Both the position numbers and the translations under genes were made by a program. 33,095 nt of DNA from a virus. Of this stretch, positions 13,976-23,082 are shown piece after piece. The first letter of the stretch is position 1. The number at the start of each line of letters is the position of its first letter. The stretch is taken from the IMG/VR virus record IMGVR_UViG_3300021354_000021, positions 1-33,095 of that record. The stretch is one strand, 5' to 3'. Under the pieces are notes generated by a model. That model searched no databases and had not been told where the DNA came from. It worked only from the letters and a program-made list of their open reading frames with translations.

Positions 13976-16861
13976 TTATTTTATTATCGCATGTAAACAA
14001 TAGTGAACACTAACCAACATAACCCCGTTCCCCGTTGCTCCGAGTGTTGCTGGTGCAGTTAAATTTATTGCAGCCTCTTTGAATATCGTATCATTATAAA
14101 GTATACCTCTTTGCATCGTTGCTGATGTTACTGCTGTAATTGAGTTGTCAAATTCAACTATATGAGTTCCGTCACCTGTAAATTCTAAAGATAACTTTCT
14201 GCGTGTGTAGGCCGCAGGAGTTAAGTCCCCGAATGAAATATCAATATAAGCCCTTAATATTTCAGTCCAATAGCCGTCAATTTTAGGGACAACTTGAATA
14301 GGTGTTGTGCGTAAATTTCGCAACTCAGATGAAGTTACTAATCGAGTTGCAAGGAATGGCATTTGAATATTATTTGCAACGAGCTCATCAGGTATTATAC
14401 TTGCAAAGTCTGTGCAATTTAAAAGTGTTTCTCCTCCTAAATTTGCTGTATTCCCTGACCCACCAAGTATAGATACTACATCGCCGTTGATAATATTATC
14501 TGACGAATTATTTATTACACCATTGCCATTTATTAAATTATTACTCCCAAAAGGAATAGCATCCATACCCGGTTGAAATGAATTTCCGTTTGATAAAATA
14601 ATTGGTGAATAAGAAGGTAATGCCTCGCCTGTTATTCCGTCCCCTGTTGGAAGAAAATCACCACTGCCACCGTTCATTCCTGTTTGACCATTTATAAATG
14701 CTGACTTAGTTCGCAATTTTAAAAATTGAACCGTTGTCAAATCATCAGAACTTGCATCGAAATCTACTTTATAAAGTCTGTAATATTGCTTGTCTATAAA
14801 ATAGTTTTTTCTGAAATCTAATTTCGATTGTTGGATTTCATTCAACCTCATTTTAAACTCCACAATTTTAGAATCAGGATCAACTATTTCAAGTAAGTTT
14901 TTTCTGTGATAAGTATTAAATAAATTTCCTAACGTATAAATCACGGCCTTGTATTGCACCTGAGTTGGCACACCAAAGTTTAAATCGAAAGTTGGATTTG
15001 ATACTGAATCAAGATGCCCAACATAAGGGAATGATGTGAACCCGGTTGGATATAGTCCTGTAATTCTTGAGTTAATTGTATACCAAGTACAACCTATTTT
15101 CCCACCATAATAAAGCAATCTTATAACTGATGCACTTGCTATGTGCTGATTGGCTGTGTCAAGAAAACTTATTTGTGACTGAACACGATTATTTCTTGTT
15201 TTATCTACCCAATCTACCAATGGTGTAGGGGCAAAGATTACTTCGGTTTTATATTCATCATTTACAAAATCATTTACGATTTTAAATTTACGAATACCAT
15301 ACGTGTCTATAAATTGTGACTGATGTTTATTATTTGTTTGGTCTTTATCTGGTTTATACGAGTAGTTATAAGACTTGTATTTCAATGCTCCCATTGGCAT
15401 TATCTTCACTTCTGAATTATAGTCTACATAATCTGTTAAATCAACAACAGAACCATTGAAAAAAGTATCGTAAGGCTCAATTATTAGCTTCTTTGGATTA
15501 TCTTCATCAGGTTGAATATAAAGATTGAACATCTTAAAAATTGATGTCAATAAATCTCTTTGCAAAACATCCGAAGGCAAACAATCTGATAATGTAATTG
15601 TCGAACCTTCATTGATTTTATAATCAGGGACAACGGTCAAATTTGAGCCCGTTAAAAATTTCACGGAACATTCAGTGGTGCCATGATTGGGACGTAATAT
15701 AAACGTTACCTCGTCACCGGCAATGAATGATTGCTGCCCAAACTGTTTCCCTGTGTCAATATTATAGGTTCCTGATGATGCCGGTAAAGTAAAATATCCA
15801 ATTGAAAGCATGTCAATAGCTGATCCGTTTTTCATCATCATCATATCTATATAATATGATGGAATAGCTGCCCCTGATGTTGTGTTTTTTATATCAAATT
15901 TAAATGTAGTATCAAAAGCATATACTCCTGTTTCAGGAATTATAAATTTATAAAGAGTAGTGTCATATCCTCCGAATGGTGGAGGTGGTACGGATTGTTT
16001 TTGTACCGTATCCATGAAAAAAGTAGTTGTTGCTAAATAACCTGTAATTGAAGTCCACCCGCTATCAGTAGAACGTCCTGCAATACATGATAGGTCTGTT
16101 AGGTGTGCATTTGTTTTAACGAACTCTTTACCAGCAAATGGAATTACTAATCTTTTAAATCTATCTGATGTGAAAAAATCCGAAGCATAATTATAACCAT
16201 ATTTCGTAAATATTGCATCGACAATAGTTTTTAAATAAATTTGAGGGAACCAATGTTCAACATAAAAATTTTGCTGGTCTGATACTAATCCTAAATCTAT
16301 CATCCCATACAAATACCCAACTCCAACAGGTGCAGTCCAACTGCCTGTGATATTTGTCCTATTCCATTCGTGGTTATATGTAGAAAGATTAATTTCATTT
16401 AATTTCCCTTCGCCTATATCCTGAAATAAATTTCCAACCTTACCAATTATCACTACATCATATTCGATTCTATTCTCATCAGTAATTCTTATGTCAGTCA
16501 ACTGCAAATATCCTTTCATCAATACTATCCCATTTCGATATAATGTGGATTCAGCTTTTAATGTTGGGTCAAAATCAGGATTAAAGTTTTGAAAAACGGA
16601 TAATGGATTAGTATCATCTCTCGAAAGTGAACGAGCAAGGTTAAATATTGATGAGAATATTTTATTATTGTTATCAGTCCCCGGAATCGTTATCGTTTTA
16701 GAATAGTCAGCCTTACGAGAACTAATATCCTCAACATCGCTAATTGATTTTGTGATAGGGATTGTTTCATCCTCTGCTAAATCAATATTGAAATCAACAT
16801 AAAAAGGAGTTGCAATGCCGTCATTGATTAACTGATGTATTTTAAGCTCGGTGTACTGCAT
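13976..16861 (-). CDS. Large tail tip / baseplate-like protein
   Basis: 961 residues. The start is ATG 16861 (MQYTELKIHQLINDGIATP); a longer in-frame start at 16930 lies inside the upstream gene and is rejected. Residues ~45-75 contain SSRKADYSKTITIPGT, a segment I recognise from tail proteins of Bacteroidota phages, followed by hub-like beta domains. Near 740-770 there is a Gly/Asn-rich linker, then a C-terminal beta domain that may bind the host. Lies before the tape measure gene. Tail hub or tip is inferred from place, size and composition. Confidence 0.65.
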   Translation of the reverse strand: MQYTELKIHQLINDGIATPFYVDFNIDLAEDETIPITKSISDVEDISSRKADYSKTITIPGTDNNNKIFSSIFNLARSLSRDDTNPLSVFQNFNPDFDPTLKAESTLYRNGIVLMKGYLQLTDIRITDENRIEYDVVIIGKVGNLFQDIGEGKLNEINLSTYNHEWNRTNITGSWTAPVGVGYLYGMIDLGLVSDQQNFYVEHWFPQIYLKTIVDAIFTKYGYNYASDFFTSDRFKRLVIPFAGKEFVKTNAHLTDLSCIAGRSTDSGWTSITGYLATTTFFMDTVQKQSVPPPPFGGYDTTLYKFIIPETGVYAFDTTFKFDIKNTTSGAAIPSYYIDMMMMKNGSAIDMLSIGYFTLPASSGTYNIDTGKQFGQQSFIAGDEVTFILRPNHGTTECSVKFLTGSNLTVVPDYKINEGSTITLSDCLPSDVLQRDLLTSIFKMFNLYIQPDEDNPKKLIIEPYDTFFNGSVVDLTDYVDYNSEVKIMPMGALKYKSYNYSYKPDKDQTNNKHQSQFIDTYGIRKFKIVNDFVNDEYKTEVIFAPTPLVDWVDKTRNNRVQSQISFLDTANQHIASASVIRLLYYGGKIGCTWYTINSRITGLYPTGFTSFPYVGHLDSVSNPTFDLNFGVPTQVQYKAVIYTLGNLFNTYHRKNLLEIVDPDSKIVEFKMRLNEIQQSKLDFRKNYFIDKQYYRLYKVDFDASSDDLTTVQFLKLRTKSAFINGQTGMNGGSGDFLPTGDGITGEALPSYSPIILSNGNSFQPGMDAIPFGSNNLINGNGVINNSSDNIINGDVVSILGGSGNTANLGGETLLNCTDFASIIPDELVANNIQMPFLATRLVTSSELRNLRTTPIQVVPKIDGYWTEILRAYIDISFGDLTPAAYTRRKLSLEFTGDGTHIVEFDNSITAVTSATMQRGILYNDTIFKEAAINLTAPATLGATGNGVMLVSVHYCLHAIIK

Positions 16862-16865
16862 AATT

Positions 16866-18008
16866 TTATATTGATTGTCTATTTCTATTATAAGTATATT
16901 CGATGTCAATAGAAGCGTTAAACATTGCACGTCCGTTGATGAACTTCTTGTTCAAATAAGAAGTATTTGCCACATTTACTGAAACCATGTTCCCGTTCTC
17001 ATCCTCTAAAAACACATAAGGACTTTCAATTAGTGACTGAATTACATCACTCTCAGCATCACTAATCCAATCTGATTGTAGGTTAATTGAATCAACTATT
17101 TTTGTTGAGTAGTTTTTCTTTAATCTGTCAGAAGTTGCGTAACCCAATGGCAAAATTGATTTGAATTGCTTACGTTCAATATTAGACCTATGTTGAGCAG
17201 CTTTGTTAAAATTAAAAGTATCCCATCCGCAATACTGATTGAGCCAATGTAGTCGGTAAGTTGTATATAAGGAACATTCATCATAGATTGCAATTCTATA
17301 TGTTGCCTTTACGGTTGTGTCGTGTAGTACACTGAAATCAATCCATTTAACACCTGAGCTTGGAGCGTAAGATTCTATTTTAACGAAGTCAATATTAAAC
17401 ACATTGCATGCTGTTGGTAAACTTAACGCTCCTGATGACGTGCCTCCGTTTGAATCCTCAATAGCCCATGCATTTACTGTTCGATTTTTATCTAAAAAGG
17501 TTAGAATCTTTTGTTCTCCTAACTTCCATTTATTTGCAACTCGTGATGTTAACCAAGCTCCAACAGATACATCGTAACTATCTAAAATATTTGCAGAGAA
17601 CTCAGGAAAATCGAATACAGTGTTTATAGCTTGGCGATAACCTGATGCCGGATCAGTTGTCGATATTCCTGTTATCGTCGCAATCCCTGAAACGTCATAC
17701 TGTTCCCTAAAGTCAACAAAATATTGAGCTGTTGTATTAAATGCTCCTGTTATATCTGAACCAATTGAGTTGACAAAATTTATTGAAACGTAATTCTTTA
17801 GTACATTTCCAATATCGAATTGAAGTTGAGTTGAACTTGGTTGAACTGGGTACTTCAATCGTGCTGCAATTCCACTATAACCGCTCACGGTTACATCAGC
17901 AACAAAATTAAAATTCGGTTGAGCAGTATTAGTCGAACTTATTTTATAAATCACCTGGTTATTTGCGGACGATATTTGATTTGGGACTGTTATTTTAGTG
18001 ATGCTCAT
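16866..18008 (-). CDS. Tail protein, possible distal tail or tail-side component
   Basis: 380 residues, beta-rich, Ser/Thr/Asn-rich. Starts MSITKITVPNQISSANNQV and carries CGWDTFNFNKAAQHRSNIER near 260-280. Sits between the gp10-like gene and the large tail tip protein, with its ATG overlapping the upstream stop by a few bases. The combination suggests a distal tail or tail sheath-surface protein that connects tube and tip. I do not recognise a named family. Confidence 0.55.
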   Translation of the reverse strand: MSITKITVPNQISSANNQVIYKISSTNTAQPNFNFVADVTVSGYSGIAARLKYPVQPSSTQLQFDIGNVLKNYVSINFVNSIGSDITGAFNTTAQYFVDFREQYDVSGIATITGISTTDPASGYRQAINTVFDFPEFSANILDSYDVSVGAWLTSRVANKWKLGEQKILTFLDKNRTVNAWAIEDSNGGTSSGALSLPTACNVFNIDFVKIESYAPSSGVKWIDFSVLHDTTVKATYRIAIYDECSLYTTYRLHWLNQYCGWDTFNFNKAAQHRSNIERKQFKSILPLGYATSDRLKKNYSTKIVDSINLQSDWISDAESDVIQSLIESPYVFLEDENGNMVSVNVANTSYLNKKFINGRAMFNASIDIEYTYNRNRQSI

Positions 18009-18661
18009 TTCGTTTCTTTTAAATCATTGATGATGTTAAATTTTATAACCACTCCAAAACCTTTTTTAATATCGCTGTTCAACTTCTTAAACCTTTCCTC
18101 AGTAATTGCAGGTGCTATAAAGTTCATTGGTTTAATACCTCCTATTTTAGTTGCAACTGCCATTTCCGTTGCAGCCTGTTTTATTAAGTCGGTTTGTTTA
18201 ACCTTGTCTTTTCTTATTAGCCGTGTTCGTTTTCCCGTTGCATTATTCTTAAACGTCTTCAATCCACTTGCCGCAATATAACCAACGAATGATTTAACCA
18301 TGTCAGGACTTACTCCAAATGACTTGAACTTGTATGTATGTCCTTTTGAATTAGCAATAGCACCTTTATTCCCTCTCATACCTATCACACCCTTATCAAC
18401 ATAGTCTGCGTAGTTTGCGTTGGTTGACACAGTCACAACTACACTTCCATTAACTACACTTGGTTTTGCAGGTTGAATCGCTCCGGCTAAAGATGAACCT
18501 CCTCGTGTTCTCGATTTCTTGTAGATTACCTTTCGCATTATTTCAACCCCCTCGTTACACCAAGCAACTACAACATCAGACACTGTATCAGTACTTGCCT
18601 TTGCAAAATCCTTTTGACTTTGTCCATACTTATTACCTATGCTTGTTCCGTCAACTGCCAT
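18005..18661 (-). CDS. HK97 gp10-like head-tail / tail component protein
   Basis: 218 residues, basic. The central segment NANYADYVDKGVIGMRGNKG (about 80-99) is the typical tyrosine-glycine region of HK97-gp10-like proteins, which close the tail tube or join it to the head. The start overlaps the last codons of the frameshift extension by 11 bases. A C-terminal helical part (about 150-200) is rich in Lys. Confidence 0.6.
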   Translation of the reverse strand: MAVDGTSIGNKYGQSQKDFAKASTDTVSDVVVAWCNEGVEIMRKVIYKKSRTRGGSSLAGAIQPAKPSVVNGSVVVTVSTNANYADYVDKGVIGMRGNKGAIANSKGHTYKFKSFGVSPDMVKSFVGYIAASGLKTFKNNATGKRTRLIRKDKVKQTDLIKQAATEMAVATKIGGIKPMNFIAPAITEERFKKLNSDIKKGFGVVIKFNIINDLKETK

Positions 18662-18917
18662 GTCTTCTGTTCTGTTCGCTAATCCTGTAATCTTCGTCCG
18701 ACTTATCTTTAAAGAATGTAACCGAATTAAGAAACTCTATCACATTCAACTCAAAAAAGTAATCCCACTTGCTACGGTCGTTATTCGCCATCGCGTTTAT
18801 TGTTGCAACCCAACCCCACTTTTTATTAAATGTTCCTGAATTGTCTTGTTCATTGCCTTCAACTCCTCCATCAAACAAGTTTCGATATTTTCCTGCAATG
18901 CCTCGAAGTATTTGCAA
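18651..18917 (-). CDS. Tail assembly chaperone, -1 frame extension (T part of G-T)
   Basis: This 88-codon frame has no ATG at its start (it opens on TTG at the slippery site) and overlaps the 3' end of the upstream chaperone gene by 121 bases in the -1 frame. Its core (KKWGWVATINAMANNDRSKW...) resembles the second part of tail chaperones. Slippage on the T run would fuse 162 residues of the upstream gene to these 88, giving a 250-residue G-T protein. Known in lambda and most siphophages; here inferred from the arrangement. Confidence 0.75.
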   Translation of the reverse strand: MQILRGIAGKYRNLFDGGVEGNEQDNSGTFNKKWGWVATINAMANNDRSKWDYFFELNVIEFLNSVTFFKDKSDEDYRISEQNRRHGS

Positions 18918-19402
18918 AAAAAAAGCATGATTGGATATGCAGTTGCTATTTTCATTTCATTATAAAATAAGTCTGCAATCTCTTTGTGCTTTGAACCGTC
19001 ATAGGCTTTTCTCTTACCATACCATGTACGCTCAACACAAATTGCAGCTAAGATGTTATGAATCTGATTTACAATTTCAGTACTTTCTTTAGTGAAAAAA
19101 GTTGAATCAATGAATTGAGATGCCGTTAATTCCTGTTGTTTCCAAATGACTTCAAATCTTCGCCCTCCAACTTTAAACTTCATTTTAACTTTCTTATTCC
19201 CGGTTAAAGTTTCAATCTGATTAAACTCTTCTAACTGTTTTTTAAGTTCGCTAATAGGTAAATCTTCAATCTCATCTTCACTCCTTCCGCTTATCTCAGC
19301 TAACATTTTAACCTTTCGCATAATTGGGTCTTGCTCCATTTCTGAAATCCGTTTGCAGGCTAAAAACTGTTTAATAGAAAGTTGGTTGTAATTAGTAATC
19401 AT
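18797..19402 (-). CDS. Tail assembly chaperone G-like protein
   Basis: 201 residues, acidic-basic helical protein with segments ISELKKQLEEF and KVKMKFKVGGRRFEV. In siphophages the G chaperone binds the tape measure protein during tail assembly. The frame overlaps another in the -1 direction at a run of nine T, as expected for G/G-T pairs. It follows TerL rather than directly preceding the tape measure gene; three tail genes lie between. Preceded by late promoter copy 4, 8 nt before its ATG. Confidence 0.7.
   Translation of the reverse strand: MITNYNQLSIKQFLACKRISEMEQDPIMRKVKMLAEISGRSEDEIEDLPISELKKQLEEFNQIETLTGNKKVKMKFKVGGRRFEVIWKQQELTASQFIDSTFFTKESTEIVNQIHNILAAICVERTWYGKRKAYDGSKHKEIADLFYNEMKIATAYPIMLFFCKYFEALQENIETCLMEELKAMNKTIQEHLIKSGVGLQQ
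18916..18925 (-). promoter_or_regulatory. Slippery sequence for -1 frameshift
   Basis: Minus strand reads C followed by nine T and then GC. In the zero frame the codons are CTT TTT TTT TGC. A one-base slip back gives TTG CAA, entering the open -1 frame that begins at 18917. A homopolymer of this kind contains the T TTT TTT heptamer that allows tandem slippage. No strong downstream stem was identified by eye. Confidence 0.75.
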
Positions 19403-19410
19403 TTTTAATT

Positions 19411-19435
19411 AGTATAAAAAGTTAGTGTATTTGCT
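19411..19435 (-). promoter_or_regulatory. Phage late promoter candidate (copy 4)
   Basis: Minus strand AGCAA (19435-19431) and TATACT (19416-19411), first bases 19 nt apart, followed by AATTAAA and then the ATG of the chaperone gene 8 nt after the hexamer. The AGCAA box touches the TerL stop codon. Confidence 0.65.
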
Positions 19436-20619
19436 TAAATCGAAATAGTCGAGTACTTGCCGGCCGGCCTGTTTGTTAATTTCAATAGTGCCACGTAACG
19501 GATAGCATCTATGGTGTGGTTCATAGTGTCAATTGGCTTACCTGTATACTTACCATCGTTGTCCTTTTCCCACTGATACCCTCTGAGTTCTTTGATTATG
19601 TTTGTGCTACGTTTTGTCACGCAGATTTCAAACCGCCTCAATATGTCTATACCTATTTTGATTGAATCAGCACCTTTAACAGCCGGGTGAACATTGAAAC
19701 CTTGCCGCCTCAACTCTTCAATTGATTTCGGTTCAGCACTATCACATATCAATTCCTTTCGCTCAAATTGTAGTGTCTTTAAGAAGTTCCCAATGTCGTT
19801 ATTGGTCATATTGGTACGATACAGTAACTCATCAATCCATAACTTACCTTCAGATTTAAACACTGATATTAAAGTTGTCGGGTCATTTGAAAACCCAAAA
19901 TCCATCCCATGCGAAACGAGTGTAGCATCCTTTGGAATCTCATCAACTTGTTTCCAGTTATCGAAGATTGTCCCCTGAACGGATCCGATTTCTCCAAGTC
20001 CATATACTCGCCACCAATTAGCCCAATATGTAGAAGTAGCCGACTTATCTCTTGCTGCCTCAATATCCCTTACAGTTGTTTCGGGAAGTGCAGAATTATC
20101 CTTATAAGTTAGAATGATATGTTCGCTGTCGGGCTCATTTAAAACTTCTGTGTGTGCCCAAAATTCATTTGTCGGGTTAAAGTCTAACCAAATATCACCA
20201 CTTGTCCTAATTGCTAATTGATGATAACTTTCAAAATTGATATTATTGGCCTCGTTAATATACAAGATGTGCCGTCTTGCTCCTCTAAGTTTCGATTCCA
20301 TTTCAGCACTGAAAAACTCTATAAAAGAACCGTTGGAAAATCTATAAGTTAGAAGGCTCCTATTCCAATTTTCATCAATATACCTATTTGACATCTCCAT
20401 TATCTTCAGAAAGTCTTTAATTGCACCCCTCCGAAGATGTGGGATAGTTTCTGATACAATGCTAATCTCAGTCTTTGGAGTTGAAGCAGCGATGTTTATT
20501 AGTATCGGAATGATGCCGAATGTTTTTCCCGCACTTGTCCCTCCCTGTACTACTTTTTTTCGAGCGGTCATCCTACGAAGTTTGTCTATTGCATCTGTGT
20601 ATTGGAATGTTTCGCCCAT
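19435..20619 (-). CDS. terL: Terminase large subunit
   Basis: 394 residues. Packaging ATPase: Walker A GGTSAGKT (26-33), Walker B ILYINEA (118-124) with catalytic Glu. Headful-type nuclease of RNase H fold: Asp240 (GMDFGFSNDPT), Asp293 (ICDSAEPKS) and Asp371 (MNHTIDAIRY). This is the Terminase_3-like family. It drives DNA translocation into proheads and cuts the concatemer, docking on the portal. Follows TerS after a 70-base gap without features, and is followed by promoter copy 4 for the tail genes. Confidence 0.95.
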   Translation of the reverse strand: MGETFQYTDAIDKLRRMTARKKVVQGGTSAGKTFGIIPILINIAASTPKTEISIVSETIPHLRRGAIKDFLKIMEMSNRYIDENWNRSLLTYRFSNGSFIEFFSAEMESKLRGARRHILYINEANNINFESYHQLAIRTSGDIWLDFNPTNEFWAHTEVLNEPDSEHIILTYKDNSALPETTVRDIEAARDKSATSTYWANWWRVYGLGEIGSVQGTIFDNWKQVDEIPKDATLVSHGMDFGFSNDPTTLISVFKSEGKLWIDELLYRTNMTNNDIGNFLKTLQFERKELICDSAEPKSIEELRRQGFNVHPAVKGADSIKIGIDILRRFEICVTKRSTNIIKELRGYQWEKDNDGKYTGKPIDTMNHTIDAIRYVALLKLTNRPAGKYSTISI

Positions 20620-20690
20620 TTTACCCCCTCAATGTCAATAAAAAGTTTATATTAAAATGCGATATGTCCACCGCATGGATACAAATTAAA

Positions 20691-21131
20691 TTACTCATTA
20701 TCAATCTGTTTTGGATTTAGTGGCAAAAATAAAGGCTGTTCAATTTTTATTGAAGTTGATACATCCAATTTATCCCCATATTTCTTTGGTCTTAATTTCG
20801 CTGCGATCCATTTCCGAGTTTCAACCTTTAACTTACTGCGGTTAGTCCACTCAGTGTTCTCGAGTTCAATCTGTTGACCGTCACGAATGACGTATTTAGT
20901 ATCGTTTGAACTGTCATCAGCTATCTGAACCATCTCTTCAACTAGTAAGTCGGCCTGTGCTTCGCGCGCGCTCGCATATCTTAATTGATTATCATCGTTT
21001 AAATTTAGCCAATCATAAAACGAATTAGTTGAGATGTGGACAGTCCTGCAAGCGGTATGCACCCCATTATGTGAGGTGCTTATAATCTTTAGCACTTCAT
21101 CAAACTTTGATATGTCCGTTGGCTTCGCCAT
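20691..21131 (-). CDS. terS: Terminase small subunit
   Basis: 146 residues. N-terminal helix-turn-helix region (about 15-45, with GVHTACRTVHISTNSFYDWL) for DNA recognition, then a helical oligomerisation part and a segment WIAAKLRPKKYGDKLDV (108-124), which is highly typical of Terminase small subunits. It binds the packaging site and regulates TerL. Its ATG lies against the stop of the glycosyltransferase gene upstream. Confidence 0.9.
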   Translation of the reverse strand: MAKPTDISKFDEVLKIISTSHNGVHTACRTVHISTNSFYDWLNLNDDNQLRYASAREAQADLLVEEMVQIADDSSNDTKYVIRDGQQIELENTEWTNRSKLKVETRKWIAAKLRPKKYGDKLDVSTSIKIEQPLFLPLNPKQIDNE

Positions 21132-21730
21132 TATAGTATGTTATAATAATATTCCATTTTAGCCTTACCGTTACCGTGAATGACCTTTGGGAATGATTGT
21201 GTAATAGTTGAATATAATTTTGAGTTAACCGTTCCGAGCTCAAACTCGTATTGGTGTACTCCGCATAAGGTCTGAAACACTTCGCAGTTGTTATCAATTG
21301 GGATGTTGTGGGTTAAAACCTGTTTAGTCAACCACCTTTGGTCGTCACAATCTTCATTTGGACGGTCATTTTCAAATAAGGTCATAAATCTTTCCCTTGT
21401 CATCATGTACCCACCTGAGTTAACATAAGGGAATCTAAAGTTTGTATTTTTATATTCGATTTCAAGTTCAGCATCCGGCCAACAGTTGACCTCAGCACTT
21501 ATTATTTCTTTAAATTCGGGAATACCTATAAAAAAAGAATCGTAAGCATCGACAAACATAAACTCGTTGCAGTCTGTATGCTCTCGCAAGTACTCATAAA
21601 CTCCATGCAATTTACTTCCGAATCCTTTCCATTGCCGGAAAATCAATTCATAGTCGAGTTTGAAATAATCAAGTGACCTTTGCAGTTCTGCTATCTTTGA
21701 CCGGTCATCAAATACTGATAATATTTTCAT
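21131..21730 (-). CDS. Glycosyltransferase, PLOD/LH3-like GT-A fold
   Basis: 199 residues. N-terminal MKILSVFDDR, metal-binding DAYDSFF (61-67, DxxD), VNSGGYMM (103-110) and late HGNGK (185-189) match the glycosyltransferase domain of procollagen lysyl hydroxylase-type enzymes, which use UDP-sugars and Mn. The gene is shorter than full GT domains but has each motif. Overlaps neighbours by 1 to 4 bases within the glycosylation group. Acceptor unknown: phage DNA, virion protein and host surface are all possible. Confidence 0.75.
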   Translation of the reverse strand: MKILSVFDDRSKIAELQRSLDYFKLDYELIFRQWKGFGSKLHGVYEYLREHTDCNEFMFVDAYDSFFIGIPEFKEIISAEVNCWPDAELEIEYKNTNFRFPYVNSGGYMMTRERFMTLFENDRPNEDCDDQRWLTKQVLTHNIPIDNNCEVFQTLCGVHQYEFELGTVNSKLYSTITQSFPKVIHGNGKAKMEYYYNIL

Positions 21731-22311
21731 AGCCTTATAAATTCAATTTTATATTTTCCAAGTTCATCAAACATATCCTGGCGTTCATTTTCAAAACTGG
21801 GCACCAAATCAATATACTCGTCAGTGTACCATGCAGGAGCTTTGCTGAATATTGAAGTACCTCCATCGAATCCAAATGATTGAATCTTTTTAATGCCAGC
21901 CTTTCCAAAAAAGTTAGCTATTAATTTAGCAGTGCATGAACATTGGAACGGTTCGTGAAAAGGGAAATATCTTTTGCCATTGCCTCCGTGAAAAGTGCCT
22001 TCACTTGTTTCAGATTTAATGTCGCAATCGTATTCAAAGTAATGTAGGTCTTTTGTTTCATCAAAATTAAACGCTCGTGTGACTACATTTCGGCTTTTCT
22101 CGAATAAATTATAAGAGTGAATGAATCCATGAGTATCGGGTGCAAATAAAATGTCAGGTCTGCAAACTTCTCCGGCTGCATAAATAGCCGCAATGTTCTT
22201 ATCGGTATGTTCTTTTGGATTGAAGTTATCTAACGAAGCACCCGTGCCAAGTAATAGCCATTCATTTTGATAAAAGAAGTCTTGATTGATTATTTCTGAT
22301 AGATGTTTCAT
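21727..22311 (-). CDS. DUF115/MptE-like Rossmann protein, putative glycan enzyme
   Basis: 194 residues. N-terminal WLLLGTGASLDNF (18-30) is a glycine-rich nucleotide-binding loop like that of DUF115/6-hydroxymethylpterin pyrophosphokinase-like and sialyltransferase-related proteins. Central HGGNGKRYFPFHEPF and C-terminal FGFDGG segments are conserved-looking. Sits between two glycosyltransferases with 4-base overlaps at both ends, so it probably works in the same glycan modification. The exact reaction is not known. Confidence 0.55.
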   Translation of the reverse strand: MKHLSEIINQDFFYQNEWLLLGTGASLDNFNPKEHTDKNIAAIYAAGEVCRPDILFAPDTHGFIHSYNLFEKSRNVVTRAFNFDETKDLHYFEYDCDIKSETSEGTFHGGNGKRYFPFHEPFQCSCTAKLIANFFGKAGIKKIQSFGFDGGTSIFSKAPAWYTDEYIDLVPSFENERQDMFDELGKYKIEFIRL

Positions 22312-23081
22312 AACTTAACTTTAACATCAATAGTCCCATTAATTAAACCTTGTTTCGTTTCGTAGAAGGCTTTCATTTGTTCGCCCGCATATTTTCTTTT
22401 CCATTCAGTGTAGGCATTGCCTCCCTCGTCTATGTGGTCAATTTCAATATGTGGAAGGAAACAAAGTTTATAACAGAGAATCTTTGCCCGAATGCTTGAC
22501 AAGGTATCATCGAAGCCATATAGTCCTCCCATTTGCATTAGCCCTCCCATCTTATCAATCAACCTCCAATTATACATCTGGCAAGTTCCCATAACGTGTT
22601 GCACGTCTTCAACTATTATCCATCGTTTACCCTCTTCGTGTCTGAGCATACGAAGAGTTGATTTATACTCATCGTTTCTAAATGGATTTTCCATCAGGTC
22701 TTTTCTTTTAAGTCCAATGATACCAATAGTTATATCGGTTTCAATTGCTTCTTCAAGTTCTTCAACCCATCCATAGCCGTTAATCACAACATCGTTATCC
22801 ATTTTGATTAGATGTTCGGTTGGATTGCGATACTTCCATGCCTGATTTATAGCTGCGGCTGTTCCTACGTTGGTTTCATTTGTGATTAATGTTATATTGA
22901 TTGATTGCCTTAAAAAAGTGTCAATAATATTCTTCGTTTTTTGGCAAGAATTATTATCTATAATAAATAATCTATGCTGAGTAAAATTAACTGTTTCAAA
23001 TAATGAAATTAAAGTTTGGCGAGTATATTCGCTACGTTCGTTTTCTTCGGTGTCATATACCGCCATTGCTAATAATGCCAT
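22308..23081 (-). CDS. Glycosyltransferase family 2-like protein
   Basis: 257 residues from ATG 23081; a longer in-frame start would overlap the upstream lipoprotein gene. GT-A motifs: FIIDNNS (39-45), NVGTAAAINQA (71-81), and the catalytic metal-binding MDND (94-97). A late GxYGFDD segment matches the acceptor-site region of GT2 enzymes. It transfers a sugar from a nucleotide sugar. Part of the four-gene glycosylation group ahead of the terminase. Confidence 0.85.
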   Translation of the reverse strand: MALLAMAVYDTEENERSEYTRQTLISLFETVNFTQHRLFIIDNNSCQKTKNIIDTFLRQSINITLITNETNVGTAAAINQAWKYRNPTEHLIKMDNDVVINGYGWVEELEEAIETDITIGIIGLKRKDLMENPFRNDEYKSTLRMLRHEEGKRWIIVEDVQHVMGTCQMYNWRLIDKMGGLMQMGGLYGFDDTLSSIRAKILCYKLCFLPHIEIDHIDEGGNAYTEWKRKYAGEQMKAFYETKQGLINGTIDVKVKL

Positions 23082-23082
23082 A

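Noticed and set aside
14100-14123. TATACT with AGCAA upstream on the minus strand inside the tail tip gene
   Set aside because: The spacing is 18 instead of 19, TATACT is not followed by AAT, and it lies deep inside a coding region; treated as chance.
20940-20980. GCGCGCGC-rich spot in the TerS gene
   Set aside because: Lies in a well-supported coding region; no repeat or site is built around it.
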